Shown piece by piece: positions 54,549 to 62,930 of a stretch of DNA of 64,000 bases. Source of the stretch: Nitrospirota bacterium. GTDB lineage: Bacteria > Nitrospirota > Nitrospiria > Nitrospirales > Nitrospiraceae. The notes beneath the pieces are model-generated. The model did no database searches. It was not told the origin of the DNA and was given only the letters and a program-made list of their open reading frames with translations. The stretch covers positions 1 to 64,000 of the forward strand of contig JAGXAR010000005.1 in NCBI GenBank assembly GCA_018971525.1. Direction: 5' to 3'. A program made the position numbers and the translations under genes. Positions within the stretch are counted from its first letter, which is position 1; each line of letters opens with the position of its first letter.

Positions 54549-55604
54549 ATGGATAACACGATGAAGACCTCCCAGACCCGTTCCCGTCCCCTCCCCTCGA
54601 ACGAGGAGTTGCTCAGCCAAATTCGCCTCCTGCTTGACAGTCCGGAAGACGACCTGCAGGCCGCGATCATGAAGGAACTTCTGGTCGGGACGCTTCGGCT
54701 CCACGATTCTCACCTGGACGTCCTCGACCTTAAGATCGTCAACCGCGCCGTAAAAGAACTGCGTCATGCCTTCCGCGTCTTTCATGAGTACCGCGATCGG
54801 CGCAAGATCAGCATCTTCGGTTCGGCCCGCACCGCCTCGGATGATCCGAACTACCAGATGGCCTTCCAGTTTTCCCGTCAGATCGTCGAGGAAGGGTTCA
54901 TGGTCATTACCGGAGGGGCCGACGGGGTCATGCGCGCATGCCAGGAGGGCGCCGGCCGAGAGAACAGCTTCGGGGTCAATATTATGCTGCCCTTCGAACA
55001 AGGCCCGAATGCCACTATCGCCGATGACCCCAAGCTCGTCACGTTCAAGTACTTCTTCACCCGCAAATTAATCTTTCAGAAAGAGGCAAATGCCATTGCA
55101 CTGTTCCCGGGCGGCTTCGGGACGCATGATGAAGGTTTTGAAATTTTGACCCTCGCCCAAACCGGCAAGAGCGATCCCCAGCCGATCGTGTGTCTCCAGG
55201 CTCCCGGTTGCGACTATTGGGACGAGTGGTACGCCTTCGTCACTCGACAGCTGTTGGCCCGTAAACTGATCAACCCTGAAGATCTCAACTTGTTCAAAAT
55301 CACAACGTCCGTGGACGACGCAATCGATGAGATCAGGAGTTTTTACAGCCGATTCCATTCCATTCGATATGTGGGCCGGCTATTGACCATGCGGCTGAAA
55401 ACGAGCATCTCCCCGGAACAGGTGGCCGGCCTTCATGAAACGTTTGGCGATCTGCTAGCTGAGGGCACCTTCGAATTGCGCGGGCCTCTCCCAGAAGAGC
55501 TCGATGAGCCAGATCTTAGGGACTTGCCTCGGTTGGCCTTTACCTCCAACCGCCGGAGCGCGAGCCGGTTGCGTCAGCTGATCGACCATCTCAACGCACT
55601 CTGA
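54549..55604 (+). CDS. LOG-family nucleotide-binding protein
   Basis: The 351-residue protein has an N-terminal helical extension (1-85) and a Rossmann core with ISIFGSARTA (87-96), TGGADGVMRAC (121-131) and the family signature PGGFGTHDE (187-195). LOG-type enzymes are phosphoribohydrolases that release a base from a nucleoside 5'-monophosphate. The length and extra N- and C-terminal parts fit the large bacterial subgroup of unclear substrate. A promoter stands immediately upstream, and the DHH gene follows after 38 bases. Confidence 0.88.
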   Translation: MDNTMKTSQTRSRPLPSNEELLSQIRLLLDSPEDDLQAAIMKELLVGTLRLHDSHLDVLDLKIVNRAVKELRHAFRVFHEYRDRRKISIFGSARTASDDPNYQMAFQFSRQIVEEGFMVITGGADGVMRACQEGAGRENSFGVNIMLPFEQGPNATIADDPKLVTFKYFFTRKLIFQKEANAIALFPGGFGTHDEGFEILTLAQTGKSDPQPIVCLQAPGCDYWDEWYAFVTRQLLARKLINPEDLNLFKITTSVDDAIDEIRSFYSRFHSIRYVGRLLTMRLKTSISPEQVAGLHETFGDLLAEGTFELRGPLPEELDEPDLRDLPRLAFTSNRRSASRLRQLIDHLNAL

Positions 55605-55642
55605 CCTATCCTCTAAAGACACTTTAGTCTCGGCAGAGCATC

Positions 55643-56539
55643 ATGGTATGCTCCGCCACGATGGCTGATTCACGCACACAGCACTTATTCGCTGAGCCCC
55701 CCACAATAGTGCTCTACCACGCCGATTGTGCAGACGGGTTCGGCGCCGCGTGGGCGATCTGGAATCAATTTCCAGCGGCTCGGTTCATTCCTGTCAAACA
55801 CGGGAATCCTCCTCCCGCAGGACTACAGGACCAACGAGTCGTCATCGTGGATTTCAGCTATGCCCGCGACACGCTGGAAGCCATGGCCGCTCAGACGCGG
55901 GCGCTCCTCGTGCTCGATCATCACATCACCGCAGAGAAAGCCCTCGCTGGCCTTCCCTATGCTTATTTCGACATGAAGAAGTCCGGAGCCGTCCTGGCCT
56001 GGGAATGGGCACACGATCAGCCGACACCGTGGCTCCTCAACTATATCCAAGACAAAGACCTCTGGACTTGGGCGCTCCCTTCCAGTCGAGAAATTAATGC
56101 GGCCGTTGCCTCATATCCATTCGATTATCACCGCTGGAGTCACTTCAAGCAGAAGGAATTGGAACAGGAAGGCCAGGCCATCCTGCGTTATGAAAACGAG
56201 CTCGTGAACAAACTTGCGGCGCAAGCAACGTTGGTCGACTTTCACGGATCCGTCATTCCGTCGGTCCAGAGCGCGGTCTTGACCAGTCAGATCGGCGAAC
56301 GCCTCTCCGAGGAGCATCCGTTTTGCATAATGTGGCACGATCGCGACGGGCGCCGCTATTACAGCATGCGCTCGCGAGAGGATGGGGCGGACGTGGGGGC
56401 CATTGCCGCTTCTTTCGGCGGGGGAGGCCATACGCACGCCGCAGGGTTTTCAGTCTCCCTCGGACCCGATGGCTCCTTGCCGGATAACCCGGCTCTTCCT
56501 CGATCGATCATCGACCGTCGCCGTCCTCCCTCCCAGTAA
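55643..56539 (+). CDS. DHH/DHHA1 phosphoesterase
   Basis: The 298-residue protein has the DHH-family metal motifs: YHADCADGFGAAW (25-37), VIVDFSYA (67-74) and LDHHITAE (91-98), and ends with the DHHA1 motif FGGGGHTHAAGF. This layout belongs to phosphoesterases that cut short oligonucleotides or phosphate esters with Mn2+. The start may be 55643 or the ATG at 55661. It follows the LOG gene closely on the same strand, and the rhomboid gene starts 7 bases after its stop. Confidence 0.88.
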   Translation: MVCSATMADSRTQHLFAEPPTIVLYHADCADGFGAAWAIWNQFPAARFIPVKHGNPPPAGLQDQRVVIVDFSYARDTLEAMAAQTRALLVLDHHITAEKALAGLPYAYFDMKKSGAVLAWEWAHDQPTPWLLNYIQDKDLWTWALPSSREINAAVASYPFDYHRWSHFKQKELEQEGQAILRYENELVNKLAAQATLVDFHGSVIPSVQSAVLTSQIGERLSEEHPFCIMWHDRDGRRYYSMRSREDGADVGAIAASFGGGGHTHAAGFSVSLGPDGSLPDNPALPRSIIDRRRPPSQ

Positions 56540-56546
56540 GGGCTCC

Positions 56547-57251
56547 ATGATCCCTCTGCATGACGACAACCCAACCGAGCGGACGCCGGTGGCCACGATG
56601 GCTTGCATCGCGGCCTGCGTCCTGGTCTTTACCTACCAGGCAAGCCTTCCCCCCGGCTTAGGAGACACATTCGTCTTTCAATACGGGGCAATCCCGGCCC
56701 TTGTCTTCGGGCAGGCCAACCTCCCTGAGACGGTCGTGGCCATTCCCGCCTATGCCACGTTGATCACGAGCATGTTCCTCCACGGCGGCTGGATGCACCT
56801 CATCGGGAATATGCTGTACCTCTGGGTCTTCGGGAACAACATCGAAGATGTCATGGGGCATGCTAAGTACGTCGTGTTCTACCTCACCTGCGGGATTCTG
56901 GCCGCCTTAAGCCACGCCCTGACCGATCCGTCCTCGCCTGTTCCCATGGTCGGAGCAAGCGGCGCCATTTCCGGTGTCTTAGGCGCCTATGTGCTGTTGT
57001 TCCCACGAGCTCAGGTATTGGTTCTGATACCAGGCCTGGGCACAGCGAGGGTGGCAGCGGGTGTCGTCCTCGGCATGTGGTTCGTGATGCAACTGTTGAG
57101 CGGGGGAATGAGTATCGGCGGCAAGGGCGGAGGCGTAGCATTCTTCGCTCATATCGGCGGGTTTCTCGCTGGGATGGTCTTGATTGGCCTGTTCAAACGC
57201 CGGGACGTGCTCTTCTTTGCACCAAGTCGCAGAGATCGGTGGGACGGCTAG
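56547..57251 (+). CDS. Rhomboid-family intramembrane serine protease
   Basis: The 234-residue protein has about six transmembrane segments. It carries the rhomboid hallmarks HLIGNMLYLWVFGNNIED (loop 1 and oxyanion Asn), catalytic Ser in GASGAISGVLGAY and catalytic His in FFAHIGGFLAGM. The ATG at 56547 is used, preceded by AAGGG; a longer frame overlaps the DHH gene. Rhomboids cleave membrane-anchored substrates within the bilayer. The substrate is unknown. Confidence 0.92.
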   Translation: MIPLHDDNPTERTPVATMACIAACVLVFTYQASLPPGLGDTFVFQYGAIPALVFGQANLPETVVAIPAYATLITSMFLHGGWMHLIGNMLYLWVFGNNIEDVMGHAKYVVFYLTCGILAALSHALTDPSSPVPMVGASGAISGVLGAYVLLFPRAQVLVLIPGLGTARVAAGVVLGMWFVMQLLSGGMSIGGKGGGVAFFAHIGGFLAGMVLIGLFKRRDVLFFAPSRRDRWDG

Positions 57252-57280
57252 CGCTCACAGGAACACTCCAAGGCACTTCG

Positions 57281-59131
57281 TCACGCATCCAGCAGCTCAC
57301 GTACTTTTTCCACCAGCCCGGCTTGTCGATAGGGGCGCCTCAAGAGATACCGCGGGTTGAGGCGATGAGACACCATCGCCTCGTTATCATACCCGGAGAC
57401 AAAGAGCGGCTTCATCATCGGGTGTTGCTTCAACAATCGTCTAGCTAAGTCACGTCCACTGATCTCCGGCATAATAAGATCGCTCACGGCCACATGGACG
57501 GCTCCGGGATGTTGCTGCGTGAGCAGCAAGGCTTCAACAGACGAGCTGGCCTCCAAGACCTGATAGTGATGCCGCAACAACGTGGAGAGCGCGAGCTTAC
57601 GATCGATTTCATTCGGTTCCACCAGCAGAATCGTTTCCTGGCCATTGGCTGAGACGTTTGCCAGGATTGATGGAGCAGGCGACCGGCCCTGTCCTGTGAG
57701 AGGAAGCATCACCCTCACCACAGTCCCTTGGCCAGGCCGGCTGACAACATCAACCTGGCCTGCACTTTGTTTCACGATGCCATAGACCGCGGTGAGTCCA
57801 AGTCCCACATTCATTTCCTTTGTGGAAAAGAAGGGTTCAAATATGTGCGACTGAGTCTCTAGGCTCATCCCGCCTCCGGTATCGCTCACTTGAATCAGCA
57901 CCCCGGATTGATGGCTTCCCCTTCCATTCACAGCCTCACTCTCTTGTCCACGAATCGCCTGCTTCGCTTCAATCCTGAGCTGCCCCCCGTTTGGCATGGC
58001 GTCCCGGGCATTCACCGCAAGATGAAGCAGGACTTGTTCGAGTCCTTCACGATCAACCTCAATATCCATCGGTGCATCTTCAATGACCATGTCCAGATCA
58101 ATGCGTGTGGGCAGCAGTCCTCGAATCACTCCACGAATCTCCTCCAGCACGGCCTTAAGCGAAAGCACCTGTCGGAAGGGGCCATCGTGGAGGCCCAACC
58201 CAGCCAATTGAGCGGTCAATGCTGCAGCCTGCCCCCCGCTTCGAAATATGTCATCGACCGGCCCATACAACGGGTCGTCGGCCTTGAGGCGGGAGAGGAC
58301 CATGCCTGTCTGCCTCCCGATCACTGAAACGAGATGGCCGAGTTCGTTGGCAATCCCCCCGGCAATCCGGCCGATCGCTTCCATCTTCTGCGCCTCAAGC
58401 AATTGCTGCTCGAGGCCTTGTCGCTCCTGCTTTTCCTGCCGGACATGCTCATTCGCCCGTGAGAGATCGCTCTTGAGGCCCTTGATACGGATTTCCAACT
58501 GATCACGCGAGGCTTGCAAGGCCTGCTCAGTCTCTCTTAAAGCCTTAATACTGCCCAATAATAGTGTTTTTTTTTGCCGTTCGGCCCCGATCGTTTGCAG
58601 CGCGAGCCCATAGAACGTCGCCATCACCAACAGAACCGGCACCCCCAACAAATGCCCGACCGACAAAGAACCGGTTTGTACGACTCCCTGATAGAGGATG
58701 ACCCCATACCCGGTACAGAGCAACAGAGAGAACGCAATGACATGGGAGAGCCGGCGCACCGAGGCGGCAATGAGCATGAGCATGAAATACGACAGATAGA
58801 GATCCGACCGGGCGTTACCCGAAAGGTAGATTGTCGCGGTAACGAAAATCGTATCGATTCCGATCAGGGTCCCGCTGAACCAGGTCGCCTGTAGGATTGA
58901 GGTCGGCACACACATCAGGCAGAGAACCATTGCAGCCAACCCCCCGACGATCACTTCGCTCGTCAGATGGCTTGCAACCAACTCCGTTCCGGACAACAAC
59001 TGGTAGGCCAACATGATGCCAACCAGCGATTGGAGCACTACATATCGTGGACGCGAAATCGCACTGTCGTGACATGAATCCGGCGAAAACGGCTCGGCAT
59101 GATTCTCAGAGGGGAAGGCGCGACTGCTCAT
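57281..59131 (-). CDS. Hybrid sensor kinase with degenerate His and receiver sites
   Basis: The 616-residue protein starts at an ATG with AGGAG upstream. It has about six N-terminal transmembrane helices (25-190), a coiled coil (about 205-250), a dimerisation domain, an intact ATPase domain (HLAVNARDAMPNGG, SDTGGGMSLE, NVGLGLTAVYGI) and a C-terminal receiver (about 495-616). The usual phospho-accepting AHDFNN is replaced by ANELGH, so the His at the standard position is Asn. The receiver has VEPNE in place of the acidic pair and RRPY where Lys-Pro is expected; its Asp (AVSDLIMPE) remains. It is probably not a normal phosphorelay protein. Confidence 0.85.
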   Translation of the reverse strand: MSSRAFPSENHAEPFSPDSCHDSAISRPRYVVLQSLVGIMLAYQLLSGTELVASHLTSEVIVGGLAAMVLCLMCVPTSILQATWFSGTLIGIDTIFVTATIYLSGNARSDLYLSYFMLMLIAASVRRLSHVIAFSLLLCTGYGVILYQGVVQTGSLSVGHLLGVPVLLVMATFYGLALQTIGAERQKKTLLLGSIKALRETEQALQASRDQLEIRIKGLKSDLSRANEHVRQEKQERQGLEQQLLEAQKMEAIGRIAGGIANELGHLVSVIGRQTGMVLSRLKADDPLYGPVDDIFRSGGQAAALTAQLAGLGLHDGPFRQVLSLKAVLEEIRGVIRGLLPTRIDLDMVIEDAPMDIEVDREGLEQVLLHLAVNARDAMPNGGQLRIEAKQAIRGQESEAVNGRGSHQSGVLIQVSDTGGGMSLETQSHIFEPFFSTKEMNVGLGLTAVYGIVKQSAGQVDVVSRPGQGTVVRVMLPLTGQGRSPAPSILANVSANGQETILLVEPNEIDRKLALSTLLRHHYQVLEASSSVEALLLTQQHPGAVHVAVSDLIMPEISGRDLARRLLKQHPMMKPLFVSGYDNEAMVSHRLNPRYLLRRPYRQAGLVEKVRELLDA

Positions 59132-59363
59132 ATCTATGATCTCCTGCTCGGGCAACCGAAGACAAGGAGCAAGGCAAGTCCCGTACCGATACACAAACAG
59201 AGCGAAACCACGTTTTCCCCATAGGCTATGCTCTGAGAAGCTGAACCGTTTGATCCATTCCCATACAGCAAGTCACAAAATAGTACGAGGCGGGATGGCC
59301 AAAAACCAGCTCGAAGATTGGGTTTGCCCAGGGTTGAGCTGCGGCGGCGGGCGATCCTGTTCA

Positions 59364-59383
59364 CATCATCCTGTCGGATGATG
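59364..59383. terminator. Hairpin between the hybrid kinase and purK
   Basis: CATCATCC-TGTC-GGATGATG is a perfect 8-base stem with a 4-base loop in the 285-base gap. It has no T tract on either side, so its role as terminator is uncertain; the rest of the gap shows nothing. Confidence 0.35.
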
Positions 59384-59416
59384 CCGGGCCGAAACGATAC
59401 CACTGAATGAACGAAG

Positions 59417-60595
59417 TTATGCGGACAGGGCGGGACCGTTCGCGAGACCGTCACGAAATTGCTTCGCATGATCGAGTGCGACACTCAGCGTCTCGCCGAG
59501 AAACGTGACATGTCCCATCTTGCGACGGGGACGAATCGCACGTTTGCCGTAGAGATGGAGCACGGCACCGGGAATATCCAGCAGGGTTCGACAACCTGCG
59601 CCCTTCATAAGGGTCGCGGCATCGCCCCCAATGAGATTCACCATGACTGCTGGGCTCAGCAGACGTACTTCACCAAGTGGCATGCCAGTAGTAGTACGAA
59701 CCTGCTGCTCAAACTGGGACACGCTGCAGGCATCAAGCGTGTAATGGCCTGAGTTATGGGGCCGCGGGGCAATCTCGTTGATGAGAAGTTCCCCGCTGGA
59801 CAACTGAAACAATTCGAGGCAGAACACCCCCACCCCCTCCAGACGATCCACCACCTGACGCGCAAGAGCGGCTGCTCGCTCGGCTACAACTGAAGATTCT
59901 GGGGCCGGCACCTTGGTGGTTCGAAGAATCCCCTCTTCATGTTCATTCTCAGCCAGCGGATAGGTGCAACTCTGTCCGTCAGATCCACGGACCACCAGGA
60001 TCGAGAGTTCCCGTTCAAACGGCACAAAGGACTCCACGATCCATCGCATGCCAGGGCGAGCGGATCCCGATAGTGCCCGTTCCACCTCCCGGACATCGGA
60101 CTCTCGATGTATCCTCCACTGGCCCTTGCCGTCATAACCGGCCGTTGCCGTCTTAAGGAGAGCGGGATACCCGACCTGCCGGACGGTCGTCGCCAATTGA
60201 TCCGGAGCGGTCAGGCTGGCGAAGGGAGGGACGGGAAATCCGTTGGAGGCCAAGAACCCCTTTTGCTCCAAGCGATCCTGAATCACGCTCAGGACGGCAC
60301 TCGACGGACGAACCGGCTTCCGCTGCTCCAACTCTCGACAGAGCTTCGCCGGAATATTTTCCCATTCGTAGGTCACGGCGCTGACCAGATTGGCAAATCG
60401 TTCAAGAATGTCCTGATCGGTGAACGGAACAGGAAAGCTGTGCGTGGCAAAACGATGAGCCGGCGCCTCTGGATCCGGATCCCAGACGGCGACGTGATAC
60501 CCGAGACAGTGTGCCGCCATGGTGAACATGGCGCCCAATTGTCCGCCGCCCAGGACGCCCAGGACAGATCCTGGCTCGATGACCACTGCCTTCAC
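59417..60595 (-). CDS. purK: N5-carboxyaminoimidazole ribonucleotide synthase
   Basis: The 392-residue ATP-grasp enzyme has [22 protein letters not shown] at its start, here the nucleotide loop GGGQLGAM, then [24 protein letters not shown], and [31 protein letters not shown]. It makes N5-CAIR from AIR, ATP and bicarbonate. Its ATG overlaps the purE stop by 4 bases. Together they form the standard purine pair. Confidence 0.95.
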   Translation of the reverse strand: MKAVVIEPGSVLGVLGGGQLGAMFTMAAHCLGYHVAVWDPDPEAPAHRFATHSFPVPFTDQDILERFANLVSAVTYEWENIPAKLCRELEQRKPVRPSSAVLSVIQDRLEQKGFLASNGFPVPPFASLTAPDQLATTVRQVGYPALLKTATAGYDGKGQWRIHRESDVREVERALSGSARPGMRWIVESFVPFERELSILVVRGSDGQSCTYPLAENEHEEGILRTTKVPAPESSVVAERAAALARQVVDRLEGVGVFCLELFQLSSGELLINEIAPRPHNSGHYTLDACSVSQFEQQVRTTTGMPLGEVRLLSPAVMVNLIGGDAATLMKGAGCRTLLDIPGAVLHLYGKRAIRPRRKMGHVTFLGETLSVALDHAKQFRDGLANGPALSA

Positions 60596-61170
60596 GACCG
60601 GCGACTCGGACGGCCTGGACCTTTCGTTCCGGTCACCAGACCCTTCGCTTCAGGAGACTGGAGCACGCTGTCCGTCTGTGTCTGACGGAATAATTTCACG
60701 CGGGCGGCAATCGCTGGATACCGGCCAGCCAGGATTTGCGCCGCTAACAAGCCGGCATTGTCCGCCCCTCCGATGGCTACCGTGGCGACGGGAATCCCTC
60801 TTGGCATTTGCACGATGGAGAGGAGCGAATCAAGTCCGCGAAGATTCTCAGTCGGAATCGGTACCCCAATGACCGGCAAATGCGTCTTCGCAGCCAGCAT
60901 GCCGGGAAGATGGGCCGCCCCGCCGGCACCGGCAATAATCACTTCGATTCCCCGACCGGGAGCCTGTTCTGCATAGGCGAACAAGCGATCCGGAGTGCGG
61001 TGCGCGGAGACGACCATTAATTCGTGTGGAATCCCGAGATCCGTCAGAATCGCAACGGCCTTTTCTAAGATCGGGAAATCGGATTTGCTTCCACCCAATA
61101 CCCCGACCAAGGGATGCGGACGATCCGTTACTCGCCGCCGTGATTGTGGTCCTCTGCTGAGACGAGACAT
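60592..61170 (-). CDS. purE: N5-carboxyaminoimidazole ribonucleotide mutase
   Basis: The 192-residue protein has the class I PurE motifs: [28 protein letters not shown] with the catalytic His, [17 protein letters not shown], and [19 protein letters not shown]. It converts N5-CAIR to CAIR. About 20 extra basic residues precede the first strand. It is the first gene of the purEK unit, divergent from the HlyD-type gene downstream on the other strand. Confidence 0.95.
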   Translation of the reverse strand: MSRLSRGPQSRRRVTDRPHPLVGVLGGSKSDFPILEKAVAILTDLGIPHELMVVSAHRTPDRLFAYAEQAPGRGIEVIIAGAGGAAHLPGMLAAKTHLPVIGVPIPTENLRGLDSLLSIVQMPRGIPVATVAIGGADNAGLLAAQILAGRYPAIAARVKLFRQTQTDSVLQSPEAKGLVTGTKGPGRPSRRS

Positions 61171-61297
61171 ATCTGGGCAGGCCCTTATTCCACGGGTCTC
61201 TGGCTGATGGCTCTCAACGGAGCCCCCACCTTAGCGATTCTCTGACTGATGGTCAAGCTCGCTCCCCTCTCTACGACAACCGGTTCCCGCAGAGAAA

Positions 61298-61327
61298 TTG
61301 ACCGGGTGAGCCGCTTTCCACTATGAT
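61298..61327 (+). promoter_or_regulatory. Sigma-70 promoter before the HlyD-family gene
   Basis: TTGACC (61298-61303) and TATGAT (61322-61327) are separated by 18 bases, 46 bases upstream of the GTG start at 61373. Confidence 0.6.
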
Positions 61328-61372
61328 GCGTGGGTAGCGTTGGTTCCCCCTGCCTCTGGCGAGGAGGATTCG

Positions 61373-62809
61373 GTGGCGCACTTCACGCAGAATTTGCGAA
61401 ACAGAGTCCGCTCCCTCGTCCGACGGGACACCGGTCTGGGTGAGATCGCGATCGACGACCTTGCGACCTCGACAAAGCTTCAGTCCTGGGAAGCGGTCCA
61501 AATCCCCGAACGTCTTAGGTTTTCCTCGCTCCTCGCCATCATCCTGGTGCTGCTGTTTCTCTTGATCATTGCCTTTGTGCCCTGGACCCAGACGATTACC
61601 GTCAGCGGACAACTCTCCGCCTATACGCCCTTCGAACGTCCGCAAGATATCGAGGCGCAGATCACCGGACGGATCAAGAAATGGCACATCTTTGAGGGGG
61701 TGCGCGTCAAGCAAGGCGATCTCATTCTTGAATTGGATGACTACGATCCCAACTTCATGGCTCCAGACCTCCTGTCTTTCTTGGACCAACGACGCAAGGC
61801 GCTGGCCCAAACTCGCAACGCAGCGCTTGCGCGCGCCGAACAACTGGATAAACGGATCAAGGAGATGCAGAACCTCGTCAAGTCCGCGGTCCCGTCCGCC
61901 CAGGCGCGCGTGATCGAAGCGGAAAACAAGGTACGGGAAGCCTACCAGAAGGTCGAAGCGGCGAAAATCGCCGTCGCCACGGCTGAGTTGAACGTGGACC
62001 GGCACAAACAGTTAGCGGAACAGGGCCTCGTCTCGCAACGCGAACTTGAGTTGACCATCCAATCGGCTCTCGCCACCAAAGCCGATCTGACAGGAGCACA
62101 GGCCAACCTCAAGGGCGCAGAACAGGCCATGAAGGCCCTCAGCTTCGGCCGCGACCAGGTCAGCGCCGAAGTCCTGCAACGATTGCTCGATGCAGAAGCG
62201 GCCCGTGATGCCTCCGTCGGCGAAGCGGCGAAAGCCACCGATCAGCTTGCCGATGTCTCATTGCGGATGTCCAACGCGGAACAACGCCGGATCGCCAGCC
62301 GCATCCTCGCCCCTATCGACGGCACGGTGGTGAAGATGGCTCAAGCCGGGGCCGGTGAAACCGTCCGTCCCGGGGACAAACTCGTGAAGATTTCTCCGGC
62401 TAGCGCCGACAAAGCGATTGAGATGCTGGCTGACGGGATCGATGCCCCTCTCCTCAACGTGGGACGCAAAGTTCGCGTCTTGTTCTATGGGATTCCGGCC
62501 ATTCCTCTCCCGGCCTGGCCGGAAATCATGGCCGGCACCTATGGCGGAGTGATCAAGGTCATCGACCAGGTCGACGACGGCAAGGGAAACTTTCGTTTCT
62601 GGGTGATCCCTGATCCCGACGATCGGCCCTGGCCCCCACAGGAACATGTCCGGCAGGGAACCAAAGCCATGGGATGGGTCATCTTGAACCGGGTCCCCCT
62701 GTGGTACGAACTCTGGCGGCGCTTCAACCTCTTCCCGCCGGATTATCAAGAACGCCCGCCAAGCCTCATCGACACCCTATTGCCGAAAGCAGGGCGGGGT
62801 GCGAAGTAA
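61373..62809 (+). CDS. HlyD-family membrane fusion protein
   Basis: The 478-residue protein has an unusual 60-residue cytosolic N-terminus, a transmembrane helix (about 52-70, LLAIILVLLFLLIIAFV), a lipoyl half (IFEGVRVKQGDLILELDD), a long coiled coil (about 130-300), and the second lipoyl half (ILAPIDGTVVKMAQAGAGET). A C-terminal region ends with PLWYELWRRFNLFPPDY. GAGGAGG precedes the GTG at 61373, which is preferred over an upstream TTG. A TolC-type gene follows, so a type I or ABC-type exporter whose ATPase gene lies outside the window is likely. Confidence 0.85.
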   Translation: MAHFTQNLRNRVRSLVRRDTGLGEIAIDDLATSTKLQSWEAVQIPERLRFSSLLAIILVLLFLLIIAFVPWTQTITVSGQLSAYTPFERPQDIEAQITGRIKKWHIFEGVRVKQGDLILELDDYDPNFMAPDLLSFLDQRRKALAQTRNAALARAEQLDKRIKEMQNLVKSAVPSAQARVIEAENKVREAYQKVEAAKIAVATAELNVDRHKQLAEQGLVSQRELELTIQSALATKADLTGAQANLKGAEQAMKALSFGRDQVSAEVLQRLLDAEAARDASVGEAAKATDQLADVSLRMSNAEQRRIASRILAPIDGTVVKMAQAGAGETVRPGDKLVKISPASADKAIEMLADGIDAPLLNVGRKVRVLFYGIPAIPLPAWPEIMAGTYGGVIKVIDQVDDGKGNFRFWVIPDPDDRPWPPQEHVRQGTKAMGWVILNRVPLWYELWRRFNLFPPDYQERPPSLIDTLLPKAGRGAK

Positions 62810-62930
62810 GCGCGGCTCGGCACGTTCTGTCTCGTCTCAATTTTCCTTCACTACAACCGACATCGCCGTGCCGTGCAGGGTCTAGCCCTCGCATCGGCCG
62901 CTCGCCCATCTGACGAAAGGAGTGTGCCCC

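Noticed and set aside
59364-59383. Strong intrinsic terminator
   Set aside because: The stem is perfect but no T tract follows on either strand, so only a weak call is kept.
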